Positions 1-11,114 are shown, numbered from the stretch's first letter. The stretch: 64,000 nt of DNA from Symsagittifera roscoffensis (GCF_963678635.1 NC_087063.1:79631617-79695616); one strand, 5' to 3'. Made by a program: numbers and translations. Notes: a model not told the origin generated them from the sequence alone.

Positions 1-127
1 ATTTTATTTCTAAAAATAAATGAATTTTTAAAGCTCGATTCTAAGTTGGGTTAAGTGGAGAAAACGCCTTATAGATAAAAACTAAAAAATAATAATTGCT
101 TGCTGGTCTCTTTGATTGTAGTAATAG

Positions 128-920
128 CCCGGGTTGACCTCCATACAACGAGAATGCTAATCATACAGTTGCATACATCAAATGTATGGAAAAACGCTTG
201 TCATACAGTTTTCGTACAATTTCGAAAAATGGTTGAAAAGAGATATGAAGTAACTTCTGCGGCTGATAAATTCTAATAAAACAGTGTGGTGATGGAAAGT
301 AATTTAGAAATTGAGCCGAAGTTTTTTCGATTTTTTTCAACCGTTTATCGAATTTTGTACTCAAACAAACATTTTTTGAGTGCATAACGTAGTCCTGGAT
401 ATAATTATGTTGGATTTCTTTCCTTTTTGTTTAGTATTTTTTTTTCAAAAACGCTGAAAGCTCATTTTTGTTTTGTATGGAATGTTTATGCATGACTTGA
501 TCATAGTCTAATAATTTAAAAAATTCAAATTTAAAAAATAATCATCGTTGAAAATTTTTGCCAACATTGAAAAGTTTGTTGCATTCTTTATATCATTTGT
601 GAAAGACAGCTCTAAGACAATTCAGGCCGTATTTTATGCATTTTAAAGTCAAGACTGTCCAACTTTTGGTACTTTGAGGAAATCAAGGTCTTTGTCAGTT
701 GCGTTCGGTTACGAATACAACCCAAAATTTTTCAGCAATTAAATTTAGAACAAAAATCAACTTTTTGGGTAATGGAAAAATACTTTTCATACAATTTTCA
801 TATATGGAAAAATGCTTATCATAAAATTTTCAAATAGTTTTCTGTACGTATGGATTGTAGGATTGTATGGAACTGTATGGCAAGAAGTTTTTCATATATA
901 GGTTTTGGTCAACCCAGGAG
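128..920. mobile_element. MITE-like element with CCGGGTTGACC-type terminal inverted repeats
   Basis: The left end reads CCCGGGTTGACC (128-139) and the right end GGTCAACCCAGG (907-918), a nearly perfect inverted pair. The direct repeat AATAGCC lies at 123-129 and 921-927, consistent with a target-site duplication. The interior carries short repeats of the type TATATGGAAAAATGC and CATACAATTTTC near both ends and has no convincing protein. A related left end occurs at 12,831 in intron 4 of the sulfatase-like gene. I infer a non-autonomous DNA transposon; the superfamily is not determined. Confidence 0.6.
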
Positions 921-1414
921 AATAGCCTTCTGAATTGATCCCTGACTGATTGAGTAGCATGAGTCTTCCAGATAATTTTCATAGCCCGCAGTTGTGAAAA
1001 TTTCGCCATGTTAGATTGTTCGATTGTCTATTTACTGCTTTGTAAGTTTTTTTCAAAGGAACACTTTTCGAAGACAATATATGCGATTTGATCAGTTGTG
1101 AGTTCTTAATGACATTATTATGTCATAGAGTAATTTCAGATGGATCTTCGAAGTCCAACTGTATGATCTTTCTTTTACTAGCCAATTATTAATAATTATT
1201 AACTGTTTATGTCCTGGTTATTCTTCTGACATGAAAAATGTTGTAATGTTGAAACTTCTTAAATGTTGATCATTTTTATACTCATTTTTCTGTTTCAAAA
1301 ACTGCAATTTTTCTACTGTAGGATGTTAGCTTAAAGTTTCCCAGGGGTCAATGGGTATTATGGAACAGGACGGGTCGGATCAAGACAGTGAAACTGTTCT
1401 TTCGGTTTGTTAGA
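921..1414. other. Intergenic AT-rich sequence, nothing recognised
   Basis: No coding pattern, RNA gene or repeat was recognised between the MITE-like element and the 96-bp tandem duplication. Confidence 0.5.
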
Positions 1415-1606
1415 CACTTGTCTGTGGGCTCAAGTTCCAGGTCAAGTCCAAGCTTAACGTCAACTTGGGATAGGTGATTTGTGATAGTATGGTTGGGGTA
1501 GTGAAATATACACTTGTCTGTGGGCTCAAGTTCCAGGTCAACTCCAAGCTTAACGTCAACTTGGGATAGGTGATTTGTGATAGTATGGTTGGGGTAGTGA
1601 AATATA
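1415..1606. repeat. 96-bp tandem duplication, two copies
   Basis: The segment starting CACTTGTCTGTGGGCTC at 1,415 recurs at 1,511 with an offset of 96 bases and almost no differences, ending at GTGAAATATA in both copies. High identity suggests a recent duplication. Short open frames across it duplicate in step and are not taken as genes. Confidence 0.9.
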
Positions 1607-1867
1607 CAGGTAAAAAGTATAGAACACAAGTAAATTTTCAGGCACTTTTTCAAAGAAAAATATAACAGTTAAGTTGGTTCTCTCCTGGGTCAATTGAGAG
1701 GTGAGGATCCAATGAATTGTTTATCCACTGTTTAACCTCATTGATAAGAAGCCGAGTTTTTTCTCTCGAGAACTTGAGATTAGATCTTGATGATTCTAAT
1801 AAGTTAGTCTTTGGTTTATGGATTGGCGCATACATAAACCTGTACGTAAATTTTGTCGGCACATTTG

Positions 1868-3055
1868 TTTTGTTGCGGATTCCGCAACAAGCAAATGTAG
1901 CTAGCTGTTCCGGATTCTGCAACTGTAAGTGGATTCCGCAAAAAGTAAGCGGAATCCGCAAATGTCAAGGATTCCGCAAACTGTAAGTGGATTCCGAATT
2001 TTGTTCAATACTGAACTTGCATATGAACAATTAAAAGCTGAGCTGTAATTCTAATCTCTAGCAATGCGGAATTTAAAAGCAAAAACTTAACCATTGTCAA
2101 CGGAATCTACGAACAAGTCTTAAAACATTGGTTACCTAAATCGGTGGATGTCATCTTTTAGTATTTTGGAAACACAACACCGAACAATTTAAAAATTTGG
2201 AGTCATTGAGTTGAGAGTGTATGGAACACACAGCATATCGACAATTTAGGTCAGTATTTGGGATTGCGTCAATCTCAAATACTTATTTTGGAAGCATAAC
2301 GCCGAATAAATGCAATAATTGGAGTCATTGGGTTGAGAGTGTATGGAAACACAACACACAGCATATCGCCAAATTAGGTCAGTATTTGGGATTACATCGA
2401 TCCCAAATACTGGTCAGTATTTGCGATTGATGGAATCCCAAAAACTGGAATAATGTGGAATAAATTATGGAATAAATCCATTATTTTGAGTCATTAGGTT
2501 GAGAGTGATTAGAAACCCAACGCATAGCAAATCTTGGAATTAGCTCAGTATTTGGGATTTCATCAGTCCCAAATACTGGTCAGTAAATGGGATTCCATTA
2601 ATCCCAAACACTGATCTTTTCTAGTAAATTTCTATTCTAGTAAATTTCTATTCTAGTGAAATCAAATCATGCTCTGAAAAGATATAATTTTGAAGGCTAC
2701 TACACATATAAATATATGTCGAAGGAATCCGCAAACAAAATGCGGATTCTACTTACAACTTGCGGATTTCACTTACAATTTGTGGGTTCCACTTACATTT
2801 GCGGATTCCGCGGCTGCTCAATTTAATAATACAAATGTTTTATCATTTATTTGTGGATTCCACAAATTGTTCTGGATTCCGCAAATACAGTTGCGGATTC
2901 CGCAAATTTGCCTATTTTTGGAGCGATTTTGTGCGGTACAATGATTTAGTTATTTGTTTGTGGAATCCAAAACAGCAAAGAAGATCAAAGAAAAGTAGCA
3001 ATGTTGCGGATTCCGCGACATATCTGATTTTGGCCTGTTGCGGATTCCACATAAA
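1868..3055. repeat. Two clusters of GCGGATTCCGC palindromic repeats
   Basis: The near-palindrome TTGCGGATTCCGCAA and its variants (GGATTCCGCAA, GCGGAATCCGC, GTGGATTCCAC) occur many times at about 1,875-1,997 and again at 2,726-3,055, often joined to ACTGTAAGTGGATTCCG. A stray copy lies near 35,060. The spacing is irregular, about 15-40 bases. It could be a dispersed palindromic repeat or a cluster of binding sites; the sequence does not decide. Confidence 0.7.
2157..2615. repeat. Degenerate tandem repeat with internal hairpins, three units
   Basis: The block GGAGTCATTGAGTTGAGAGTG followed by GCATATCG and GTCAGTATTTGGGATT occurs at about 2,199, 2,321 and (diverged) 2,489. Units two and three carry a 12-base inverted pair, AGTATTTGGGAT (2,381-2,392) with ATCCCAAATACT (2,400-2,411) being exact. 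The unit is about 120-165 bases. No coding capacity is apparent. Confidence 0.75.
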
Positions 3056-3378
3056 AAGCAGAGAATGCACAGTTTGGCCTCGTAATGTCTCTTTCTTTAA
3101 TTTTAGTTTTATTACTTTCAAATTTTTCGTGATATTGCTGCTCCATATACCTTTAAAGGCAGTCAAAACCTTCAGCGCTTTGCCCTGATACGAGCAATTT
3201 TGTTGTCCCGACTTTCGAAGAAAACGGAATATTAATGCTCGGTGTGGTTTTTTTTTATTCAGTCAACTTTCACCGATCGAAATCATAATTTTCAATAAGT
3301 TTTTTCTATACTTCATTGAAAATTTTGACTTCCTGAATTCAGATGAAGGAAAATATTTTACCTCCGATAATTTTACCT

Positions 3379-4038
3379 CAAACTGTTCCAAATTGAATTG
3401 CGGCTATCTAGTTGGTCGTATTAGTTTTATACGACTCAAATTTTTATACGACTCAGATATTTTCCAAAATGTAAAGGTTTTCAAATTTTCTTTTTCCAAA
3501 AATTATATGATATATTTCAAGGGACAGTCGGAACATCCAGGGCTTTGCCCTGATATACGAGCAGTCTTGTTCTTTTAAGAAACTCTCACTTCGCTTTTCG
3601 CTTAAAGCTTTTACATTAATTTCCAATCTTGTTAAGGAAAACGAAGCAAAAATGCGTCAATTGAAATAAGAAAACTTTTTGAAGCCCATCGGTTTTTCAA
3701 AAAATTATAAACTATCAACGGAAGATAGCACGTTTGCCATTGCTAGCTTGAGTTTATCGAACAAGTTGTAAGCGAATAAAATTTGCTGGCAACCGCAAAG
3801 TTTTGGATCGAGAAGTATTCCAATGAAAAGAAAAACTGCAAAGAAAAAGGCTGCTCTGCTCGTATATCAGGGCACAAACTTGAATGTTCCGACCATCCCT
3901 CAATTCATATCGAATAGTTTTTGGGAGAAGAAAATAACGAAAACCTTAAAACATTGGACAATATCAAAGTGTAAAATTTTGAGTCGTACTAATTTAATAC
4001 GACCCTTTATCTAACCTCAATTCAATTTGGAACAATTT
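3379..4038. mobile_element. Fold-back (long inverted repeat) element
   Basis: The left arm (about 3,379-3,564) begins CAAACTGTTCCAAATTGAAT and ends GATATACGAGCAG. The reverse complement of about 3,856-4,038 has the same order of blocks: GTTCCAAATTGAATTG, GTCGTATTA, TACGACTCAAA, GGTTTTC, GTCGGAACAT, GCCCTGATATACGAGCAG. The arms are about 185 bases and perhaps 75-80 percent alike, around a core of about 290 bases. Diverged inner ends (GCCCTGATACGAGCA and ACTGCTCGTATCAGC) also occur near 3,185, 32,043 and 37,577, so this is a dispersed family. It has no coding capacity. Confidence 0.75.
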
Positions 4039-4039
4039 T

Positions 4040-4484
4040 GTTGTGCGTTATAATACGCCAGGCATAAGTAATTCGCGTTACGCTCTCAGCATTATGAATA
4101 AACTGTCTTAAAGTTCACGTTGGAAATCTGTCGCTTTTTGAAATTTTGTCTTAATTGCAATTGCCGAACATCATCTAAAAACTGACAAATTAAAATCACC
4201 ATTTTACTAATCAACATTTTCACAATGCTTTCACGACCCCGCAGATAAGATCAATCTTAATATTTTTTTTGCAAAAAAATGGAGAACATTTTCAAAACCA
4301 GAAAATCATAGAACATTAATTACTTACCAAATTATAATTAATTGGTCAATTCAATCAGTGTGCCAGGTTAATTGTTTTTGATCACCCTTCTGACGAGGAG
4401 CCTCACTCATAATCTAGCCCCCCACGCCCACCTACAAAACTCAGAAAAGAGGAAAATTCCATGCAGGTCCGTTTTTAACATTTC
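4040..4484. other. Upstream region of the sulfatase-like gene
   Basis: This stretch lies between the fold-back element and the first ATG of the sulfatase-like gene and should hold its promoter and 5' UTR. I see no clear TATA box, splice-leader acceptor or other defined motif that I would stand behind. Confidence 0.3.
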
Positions 4485-5522
4485 ATGATCGAGTTAGACA
4501 TTGAAATGTTTAAAAAAAGCCGCCCCGTCAAAGTAAGTTACAGAGACCAAATTTCATTTGCAGTTTTACTTTTAGTTGGCGTATTATCTTATTTGGCTTC
4601 GACTTGGTTGAAATGTCCTTACGGTAAACTTGACCCCTGTCGCAAATGGTTTACAGACGAAAATGGAATTGCCAAATTGCTAACCATCGGTATATTATCC
4701 GTTATCGTGTACAATTACCTGCTGCTGCAGATATTTTTCCAGCGACGCTTCAAGATTTTCCCTTATGGATTAATTTTTGCGTTATCTCTGGTAATTTTGT
4801 GGGTAAGCGCCGATGGCTATGATTTCATAGACCATGGTGGTTATAACAGACTAGTTCTATTCGGTTCAGTTTTTGCTGTAATAGTTGGCGGAGTTTTTCT
4901 AAAAACTGTTGATTTTATTATAAGCAGTTATCATAAATACAATCAAAAAAGATGGTTTAGGCTCCAAAAAATATCAATAATTTCAATTTTTATATTATTT
5001 ATAATCCAAACTATGATTTCACGAAACCAAAACGCAGCCGAGGTATACTGGGATAATCCTTCCTTCGATGTGATTGGCTCAAATCTCAGCCAATCACAAT
5101 GTGCCTTCTCACAACCCAAATATCATTGGTGGAATATTTTTGCTGGGTTAATCAATTTTGCTAAATTTACATCTTGTTCTGGGTTTGATGTTTCTTGGCT
5201 GAGTTTGAGTGGACAAAATAAAACAATCTACTACGCTTATCCATCTATCACGAAAGTCACACATCGTAATGTGGAAAGTTACGCAACTTTGGCTGATTTT
5301 GCATTAAAAGTGCGTCAAATCGATGAGTCGGAAACTTTCAAACATGAGTCAATACTGACGATCCCATTAAAGGGAAATCCAAAACTCGAAATTAAAGTTG
5401 TGCGCGACTCGAAAGTGGCGAAAAGTGCACTACAAAAGATAGAAAAAGTGTTTGGGAGTAAAATTGATGGAGCACCTGCTGAAAACGTTCTTGTGCTTTG
5501 GATGGATACTTTATCGCGACAG
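4485..5522 (+). CDS. DUF229/sulfatase-like membrane protein, exon 1 (five TM helices and start of catalytic domain)
   Basis: This is the first exon of a six-exon gene that I model as 4485-5522, 6407-6567, 11792-12015, 12468-12667, 17252-17378 and 17688-17914 (658 aa). Residues 1-346 hold five hydrophobic segments (about 23-41, 65-85, 95-112, 122-145, 165-182), then a lumenal or extracellular linker, then NVLVLWMDTLSRQ, the first metal/nucleophile motif of the DUF229 branch of the alkaline phosphatase superfamily. Family members are thought to act on sulfate or phosphoester groups of glycans or lipids at membranes; the substrate is unknown. Five N-terminal helices before the catalytic domain recall the layout of phosphoethanolamine and phosphoglycerol transferases, so a transferase role is possible. 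The ATG at 4,485 opens the frame. The exon has no GT donor at its end: it stops at a GC inside a direct repeat (see intron 1). Read through, the frame stops at 5,546 before most of the catalytic domain. Confidence 0.85.
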
Positions 5523-5746
5523 GCCAGAGATGACCATACATCATAAACTTTGATTGTTCAGCATTACTTTGCTTTTCTTTCGGATTCTACCTGCAGTGAA
5601 AAAAAATCGGCAATATAAGCCTATATTGATAAACAACTGATTGATTGGCGATATGCAAGATATGAATCCCAGAAATTGAAAGCCCAAAAAACAAACCAAA
5701 CGTATTTATTTTTAGGCTCAATTAAGTTGAAAGGCTATTCAATTTT

Positions 5747-5964
5747 TCGGCTCTTTTCCAGCACCCTCCTTTCAAAATACCGAGTTTTATATTTGTTTTA
5801 CGTGTTATTACGGCTAAATGCGTGATTTTACGCTGTAAAGTATGAAGAACAAATCTGTTCAGAATTGTCGATTTGTTCATCACGCTTAATTTCATTGCAT
5901 TGCGACAACGTTAAATAGACTTTGCAAAATTGAATTTGAATGGGGGGAACTGGAAAAGAGCCAA
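5747..5964. mobile_element. MITE family 1 copy nested in intron 1 (TIR GGCTCTTTTCCA)
   Basis: The left end CGGCTCTTTTCCA and right end TGGAAAAGAGCCAA are inverted repeats. The interior shares ACGTGTTATTACGGCT, the ACAACGTTAAAT block and a G-run before the right end with the copies at 33,427 and 38,699. It is about 218 bases long with no coding capacity. Confidence 0.75.
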
Positions 5965-5993
5965 TTTTTCTATTAAAATAAAGATCTCGTCAT

Positions 5994-6340
5994 CAGGGGC
6001 AAATCTAGGATTTTCTCGAGGGGGCGGGGGGTGGATTTTCAAAATTTTTTGAAAATTTTGTCGGCCTTTTTCTTAGGTTTTTGGCCAACCAAATTGATTT
6101 TCCGACACTAAATCGACCCTGTTTTGGCCAAATTTTCTGCACCGCAGGCAAAATTTAAAAAAAGCCGCGTTTTCAGGCGCTTTTTGGAAAATGTTGAGCA
6201 AAAAATCGCGTTTTTTCGGTTCACGCTCGCCCATCAAAATTAGTATAGATTTCCGACTTTAAAAATTTTTTAGGGTCACCAAATATGGATATCTCAAAAT
6301 AGGTCAAAGGGGGCCCTTTGGGTGTAGGGGGTCGAATTCC
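5994..6340. repeat. Dispersed repeat shared with intron 4
   Basis: ATCTAGGATTTTCTCGAG followed by a G-run and GCGGATTTT-like sequence at about 6,004 recurs at about 12,691, and the following AAAAAAAGCCG / TTTTTGGAAAAT blocks match near 12,785. The copy here lies inside intron 1. It looks like a low-copy transposon fragment of unknown class. Confidence 0.5.
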
Positions 6341-6406
6341 TGAAAGAAAGCGTCCTTACAGACAATTTTGCTCAAAACAAACGTCATATGGTCATCTCGG
6401 GGACAG

Positions 6407-6567
6407 GCGCTCTTAAGAATGTTGCCTAAGACATTCAACTACATGAAGAGGCTGAACTTCAAAGAGGGCAGAGCAGTTCACAGTTTCCTCAACTTTCATT
6501 CTATCCGACCATTTACAGGGCCCAACGCAATACCCCTTCGATACGGGATCTCTCTTGAAAGACTATT
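6407..6567 (+). CDS. DUF229/sulfatase-like protein, exon 2
   Basis: This exon encodes residues 347-399 plus two bases. It starts ALLRMLPKTFNYMKRLN and continues through FHSIRPFTGPNAIPLRYG, the conserved stretch that follows the DxxSR motif in DUF229 proteins. The frame is fixed by these motifs. The 3' end is a good donor (CTATT then GTTAGT at 6,568). The 5' boundary lies in the GACAGGC repeat and its acceptor lacks a pyrimidine tract, which is unusual beside the TTTCAG at exon 3. Confidence 0.8.
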
Positions 6568-6937
6568 GTTAGTAGCGAGTTCATTTATTTTCGGTCAAAC
6601 TCTCAAACTGGTTCGAGTTCCAATGGTTTCATAAACTCAAAATGAAATTTGCCAACAATCTATTTGGCCGAAATTAGACTCCTTGTGGGAAATTTGCTGA
6701 AATTTTTTCCCTACCTCTAAATCGGCCTGTAGTTTCAGTTTTCCCAGTTGATTTATAAAACGCTTATATACGTAAATAGTTTATTTAGGAGAGTAATATT
6801 ATACAGACAGGTAAACAATAAACCGCATGTACAAATCAAACCCACCAAGGATCATGCAAAAAGCTATGCAGCTTATCGAGGCATGACCCTGAAGAAACCT
6901 ATGACAGAAGTTGCGAGATAGTATCCGACTTGATGAT

Positions 6938-9743
6938 TCAAAAAAACAATTCTAGAAGATCTCCATTATCTTTAAGAAACAAAGAAAACAATTTTTTGAA
7001 ATGCCCATTTAGTTGAAGCTCTGTTAATTGGTTTAGGTTATCTGGTATCAGCTCGTTTGATTTCAAAAAATTATAACATCTAAGAGACACATTTTTCCAT
7101 GAACGTTGCATTATTTGTGTTCTAGTTTTCATGCTTGGTAAAGTTTTTGCCACAGAGGCCCTAGTAACCCGACGAGTATTCAGAGATTCCAAATTAAAAG
7201 TTTCAAGGGGAGTTTTACCACGAAGTTGATTAAAAGTTTCTTTGAATATTTGTCTGAAATATAAGTCAAAAACGGTGTCAATCTCAAACGAACGTAGGAT
7301 ATATGAGGCATGCTCAAATTTTCTCTTGAAACAAATAGTTTTGAAAATACGTTTTTGCATCACAAATATTTTTTCTAATAGGCTTTTTGATGTTGCACCA
7401 AATGCAATTAAACCGTAAGAAATGAGTGGCTTTGCATAGCAGTTATAAAATTTAACCAGCACATTTTTCGAGAAATAGTTTCTACCCTTGAATAGTAGAC
7501 CGTTAAATTTAGCCAATTTACCACAAACATTATTAATATGACATTCAAATTTGAGTCTGTTGTCCATTTGAATTCCTAAATACCTAAAATCAGAAACCTC
7601 GGCGAGTACATTATTACCAAAAGAAAATTTTTCATTCAAGTTATCCCGTCCAAATTTCATTATTTTGATTTATGAGTAGTTTATTCTTATTGCACCAATT
7701 ACATATTTTATTTAATTCTGTCTGGAACTTCGTTTGGGATGCAACGTTTTGAGCATCAACTACCGTTGTATCATCTGCAAATAATGTTAGCTTAACGTTG
7801 CTGGCCGACGGCATATCATTTATATATAAAAGGAACAGAATTGGCCCCAAAATTGAACCCTGAGGAATACCTTTTGTACATTCTAGCATATTCGAGACGG
7901 ATTGATTCGAATAAACATATTGTTTTCTTCCTGTAAGATAGTTTGTCATTAACTTGTGAATTTTCCCTCTGAACCCATATTGATAACGTTTGTCAAGCAA
8001 AATTTTCCGATCAACTGTATCAAACGCTTTTTTCAAATCAATAAAGCAGGAGTAACCAAATTTTTTATTATCAATTGATTCACGAAAAAAGTCAGTAATG
8101 GACAAAATGGCATGAGTACAGGAATGATTACCTCGAAATCCAAACTGATGCTTATCAATCAAGTTGTTTTTAGCGGCAAAATTAGATATGCGCTTGAAAA
8201 TTAGTTTTTCAAAAAGTTTACTTATACAAGACAACAAACTAATTGGACGGTAGTTATCGGGTTCAGTTTTGTCGCCATTTTTATACAATGGTAAAATTTC
8301 AATTTTGAGAAAATTAGGAAAACACTCTTTTTCGAAGCAGATATTGAAAAAATGCGCTAGATGGTCAGCCATCACCGGAGCAGAAAATTTTAACATTTTA
8401 CTACATATCACATCATGACCAGTAGACTTTTTATTGTTCAAGTTTGTAATTTCCTTCAGTATCTCATATCGATTGGTATCATATATAACGAACGTATTTT
8501 TATTAACTGGAAAATTTGGTCTATAGACGTTTTGTTTGAAGTTTTCTGTTAGTTTTTCTCCAATAGTAGCAAAGTGTTCATTGAAAACATTAACATCAAA
8601 CGAAGCAGTATTCACATTTTTCTTACCACAAAAATGTTTGAAAGCATCAAAAATTCCGGTCAAGTTCTTCTTCCTCGTTATCAATTTATCATAGTACCGG
8701 CGTTTACTTACTCTTATAGCCTTAATAACATTGTTCCTACATGAGGTGAAATTATTTCTGTTTTCAATGGATGGTGTCTGAACCCACTTTTTGTGTAACA
8801 CATTTTGTTTATTCATCATTTTCTTGATTTTCAGATTAATCCATGGGTGGTTGATTTTATTCTTTTTTCGGATTTTTTTTAAGCAAAACTTTGAAAATTC
8901 ATCAATCAAGATTTGGGTCATTTCAATGATGTAAAGGTCAGGATCATCATCATTAATTTTGTTCAATCGATTTTTTAACGAAAATAAAAGTTTTAAACAA
9001 TAATCATCATTCAGTAGTAAATCATAGTTGAAATCCGAATGATAAGAATCCACGTTTTCCTTTTCTGAATTAATTTTAAGGTCACACATAAGTCCATAAT
9101 GGTCACTAATAGTACAATTTATTGTTGTTACCTGAGTTTCCTCCGCCGCAATTATATGGTCAATGCATGTACTTGATGATTTAGTTACTCTAGTTGGCTC
9201 GATATTTTGAACTTCTAAATCAAAAGAAAGCAGAAGATTTTTGTAGTCAAAAAAGTTGCGCTGGTTACCTATAATATCGACATTTAAATCAGCCATTAGC
9301 AAAATTTCACCACTTAATGATTTCAATTCAAGCAATAATTCTTCAAATAGATTCAAAAAAACTTCTAGTTTGAGATTTGGTGGACGATATATTATGCAAA
9401 CATTTAGTGTAGTGTGATCGACAAAACACATTTTGATAACGATGTGCTCCAAACTGACTGGTAATTTAAAATAACTATAGTTAAGGCCAGTTTTAATAAA
9501 AGCTGCAACGCCCCCACCTCTAGCGTTTACGCGGTTTGCACAGACAATATTGTCATAACCTTCGAAGTTATATATGCCAATAGGATCATTGTCTGAGAGC
9601 CATGTTTCAGTCAGCCCGATTAATGCAGGCTTGTTATCAAAGGATTCAATTAAAACTGATAATTGGTCATGATGGGCTCTTATGGATTGAACATTTAGGA
9701 AAAATGCTGTTTGCGTTGTTGTCAGGTCAGTCATATCTCGCAA
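6938..9743 (-). pseudogene. LINE ORF2: AP endonuclease plus reverse transcriptase, one frameshift
   Basis: The long frame 9,743 to 7,641 (700 aa) starts with an apurinic endonuclease domain (LTETWLSD, RGGGVAAFIK, IYRPPN, LLMADLNVD, SDHYGLM) at about residues 14-245 and runs into a reverse transcriptase domain with NYRPISLLSCISK, HQFGFRGNHSC, FIDLKKAFDTVD, GIPQGSILGP and the catalytic FADDT near residue 655. It stops just after the palm, and the RT C-terminus continues in another frame as 240 aa (7,660-6,938), beginning MKFGRDN. I infer a single-base indel near 7,645-7,660, so the element is probably dead or nearly so. The architecture is that of APE-type non-LTR elements (Jockey/CR1-like grade); the clade is unresolved. 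It sits antisense in intron 2 of the sulfatase-like gene. Confidence 0.92.
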
Positions 9744-9815
9744 AAGGTTTTTTTCTAATGAAACAAAAGAGATTTACGGCAAAAAACTGTAAATAGAGTT
9801 GAAATGCTTTTGCCA

Positions 9816-10721
9816 CTAATCAGAATCGTTTTCATGGTTATTATTTCCGTTGTTGACGAATTTGGATTGTGGAGAATCTCTTTGAAGTGATTCCACAAAT
9901 TGAACCAATTTGACGGGATCCGATACCCTACTGTATAATTCATCAATCAGATGGTTTCTTTCCACATTGTTTGGGGTTATTTCTCTGTCTCGTTTCCTCA
10001 CTGAAACAATAGGAGGGCGAGAAAAGTTGTTTTGTATATTTTTTATCACACGAGGATTTTGTTTTCTAACATTATTTGCCTGTCTTGCCATCATTGGATT
10101 CTTGTTTTTGAAAATTTGATCAGCATCCTTAATATCAACTAAGTTGTGCCTTTGAAATCCACCATCTGCTTTCGAAACGAAAACTTGAGGAGCACAATTA
10201 TATGTAACTGTGTACATTCCCAAACCCCGAGAATAATCAAGAAGCTCCGAATCGCGCTGAGTAAGTCTCTCTGTTATATACACTGGTTGCTTATTTACAG
10301 GGTGCAAAAAATCTTTCAATAATTTTTTCCTGCCATAAATTCTGTTTTTTATATCAAAGTAGACAAATTTCACTATAACCACACATTTTTGGTTTTGACT
10401 CACAGGGCCGAGGGGATGGCATGCCTTCAGGTCGTAGCTGTTCACCTCCACGCCCATAACTTCGTTTAAAAATGTCAGGACATCTTGGGTAAAATTTCCG
10501 GATCGTAATGGTAAATTTTGCAAAATAACACAATCTTTTGAGCTATATATTTCCATTTCATTAACTTTATTATCTAGAAAATGCACCCGATTTTGCAATT
10601 CAACAATGATATCATCCTTACCTTTTACATTCTCAATTAGCCCTTGTAATAGGCCTTTCAATTTAGGATCAACATTTACTGTATCTTTTATTTCATCGAA
10701 TAAAGTATTGAGATTCGCCAT
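9816..10721 (-). CDS. LINE ORF1: coiled-coil/RRM-like nucleic-acid-binding protein
   Basis: This 301-aa intact frame lies directly upstream of the LINE ORF2 in the same orientation, with about 70 bases between them. Residues about 25-60 have a heptad-like, charged segment. The next region (SSKDCVILQNLPLRSGN, then a hydrophobic KCVVIVKF stretch) follows the layout of ORF1 proteins that combine a coiled coil with an RRM-like fold and chaperone the LINE RNA. The C-terminal third is basic and Asn-rich. No CCHC knuckles are seen, unlike many Jockey ORF1 proteins. Position and pattern support ORF1; the clade is uncertain. Confidence 0.8.
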   Translation of the reverse strand: MANLNTLFDEIKDTVNVDPKLKGLLQGLIENVKGKDDIIVELQNRVHFLDNKVNEMEIYSSKDCVILQNLPLRSGNFTQDVLTFLNEVMGVEVNSYDLKACHPLGPVSQNQKCVVIVKFVYFDIKNRIYGRKKLLKDFLHPVNKQPVYITERLTQRDSELLDYSRGLGMYTVTYNCAPQVFVSKADGGFQRHNLVDIKDADQIFKNKNPMMARQANNVRKQNPRVIKNIQNNFSRPPIVSVRKRDREITPNNVERNHLIDELYSRVSDPVKLVQFVESLQRDSPQSKFVNNGNNNHENDSD

Positions 10722-11114
10722 TGAATAAGTTTGCGATGTTTTAAATTCGTGGCAAGCAAAAAGAGCAGTTTAGAACCGACTGTTTCTCATTGAAGGTCAC
10801 TGTTGTGAAGGTCGCTTTGAATATACGTGTTCCTTCTTCGTTTTTAGTAAGCTCGTTTTTACTTAGGAATAAAAAAAGGTCTACGAAAGCACAAACGAGG
10901 GAAGACAAAAATAGAGAAGTTCAATCGAAATGAAATTGTCTGAGACGATTACTTGAAAAAAGCTCCTAGAAAAATCCATTTCAAAAATTGTTAGAGTTTT
11001 TATTTATGCCGAGGTGAGCAAAAGGGTTCCTGAATGTTGTGCTCGATAAACCCTTAAACATTAGGCTTTATTCAGATCTACATGTCATTCATTTAATATA
11101 TAAAAATAAATTGC

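Larger units (their letters stand above)
5518..6408. mobile_element. Intron 1 of the sulfatase-like gene: transposon-bounded insertion with TIR and target duplication
   Basis: GACAGGC occurs at 5,518-5,524 and 6,402-6,408. Just inside, the left end carries GAGATGACCATA (about 5,530-5,541) and the right end its exact reverse complement TATGGTCATCTC (about 6,387-6,398). Removing the insert plus one GACAGGC restores an uninterrupted reading frame that matches the family motif spacing (DTLSRQ then ALLRMLPKT). The possible splice boundaries inside the repeat include GC-AG (5,523...6,406) and AG-AC, but no GT-AG. A second MITE (5,747-5,964) is nested inside. The insert is either a transposon-derived intron or a recent gene-breaking insertion. 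Confidence 0.75.
6900..10760 (-). mobile_element. Near-full-length APE-type LINE in intron 2
   Basis: It contains ORF1 (10,721-9,816) and ORF2 (9,743-6,938) reading against the host gene. I could not define target-site duplications or a poly(A) tail, so the ends are approximate. The single ORF2 frameshift and intact ORF1 suggest a fairly young insertion. Confidence 0.85.
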
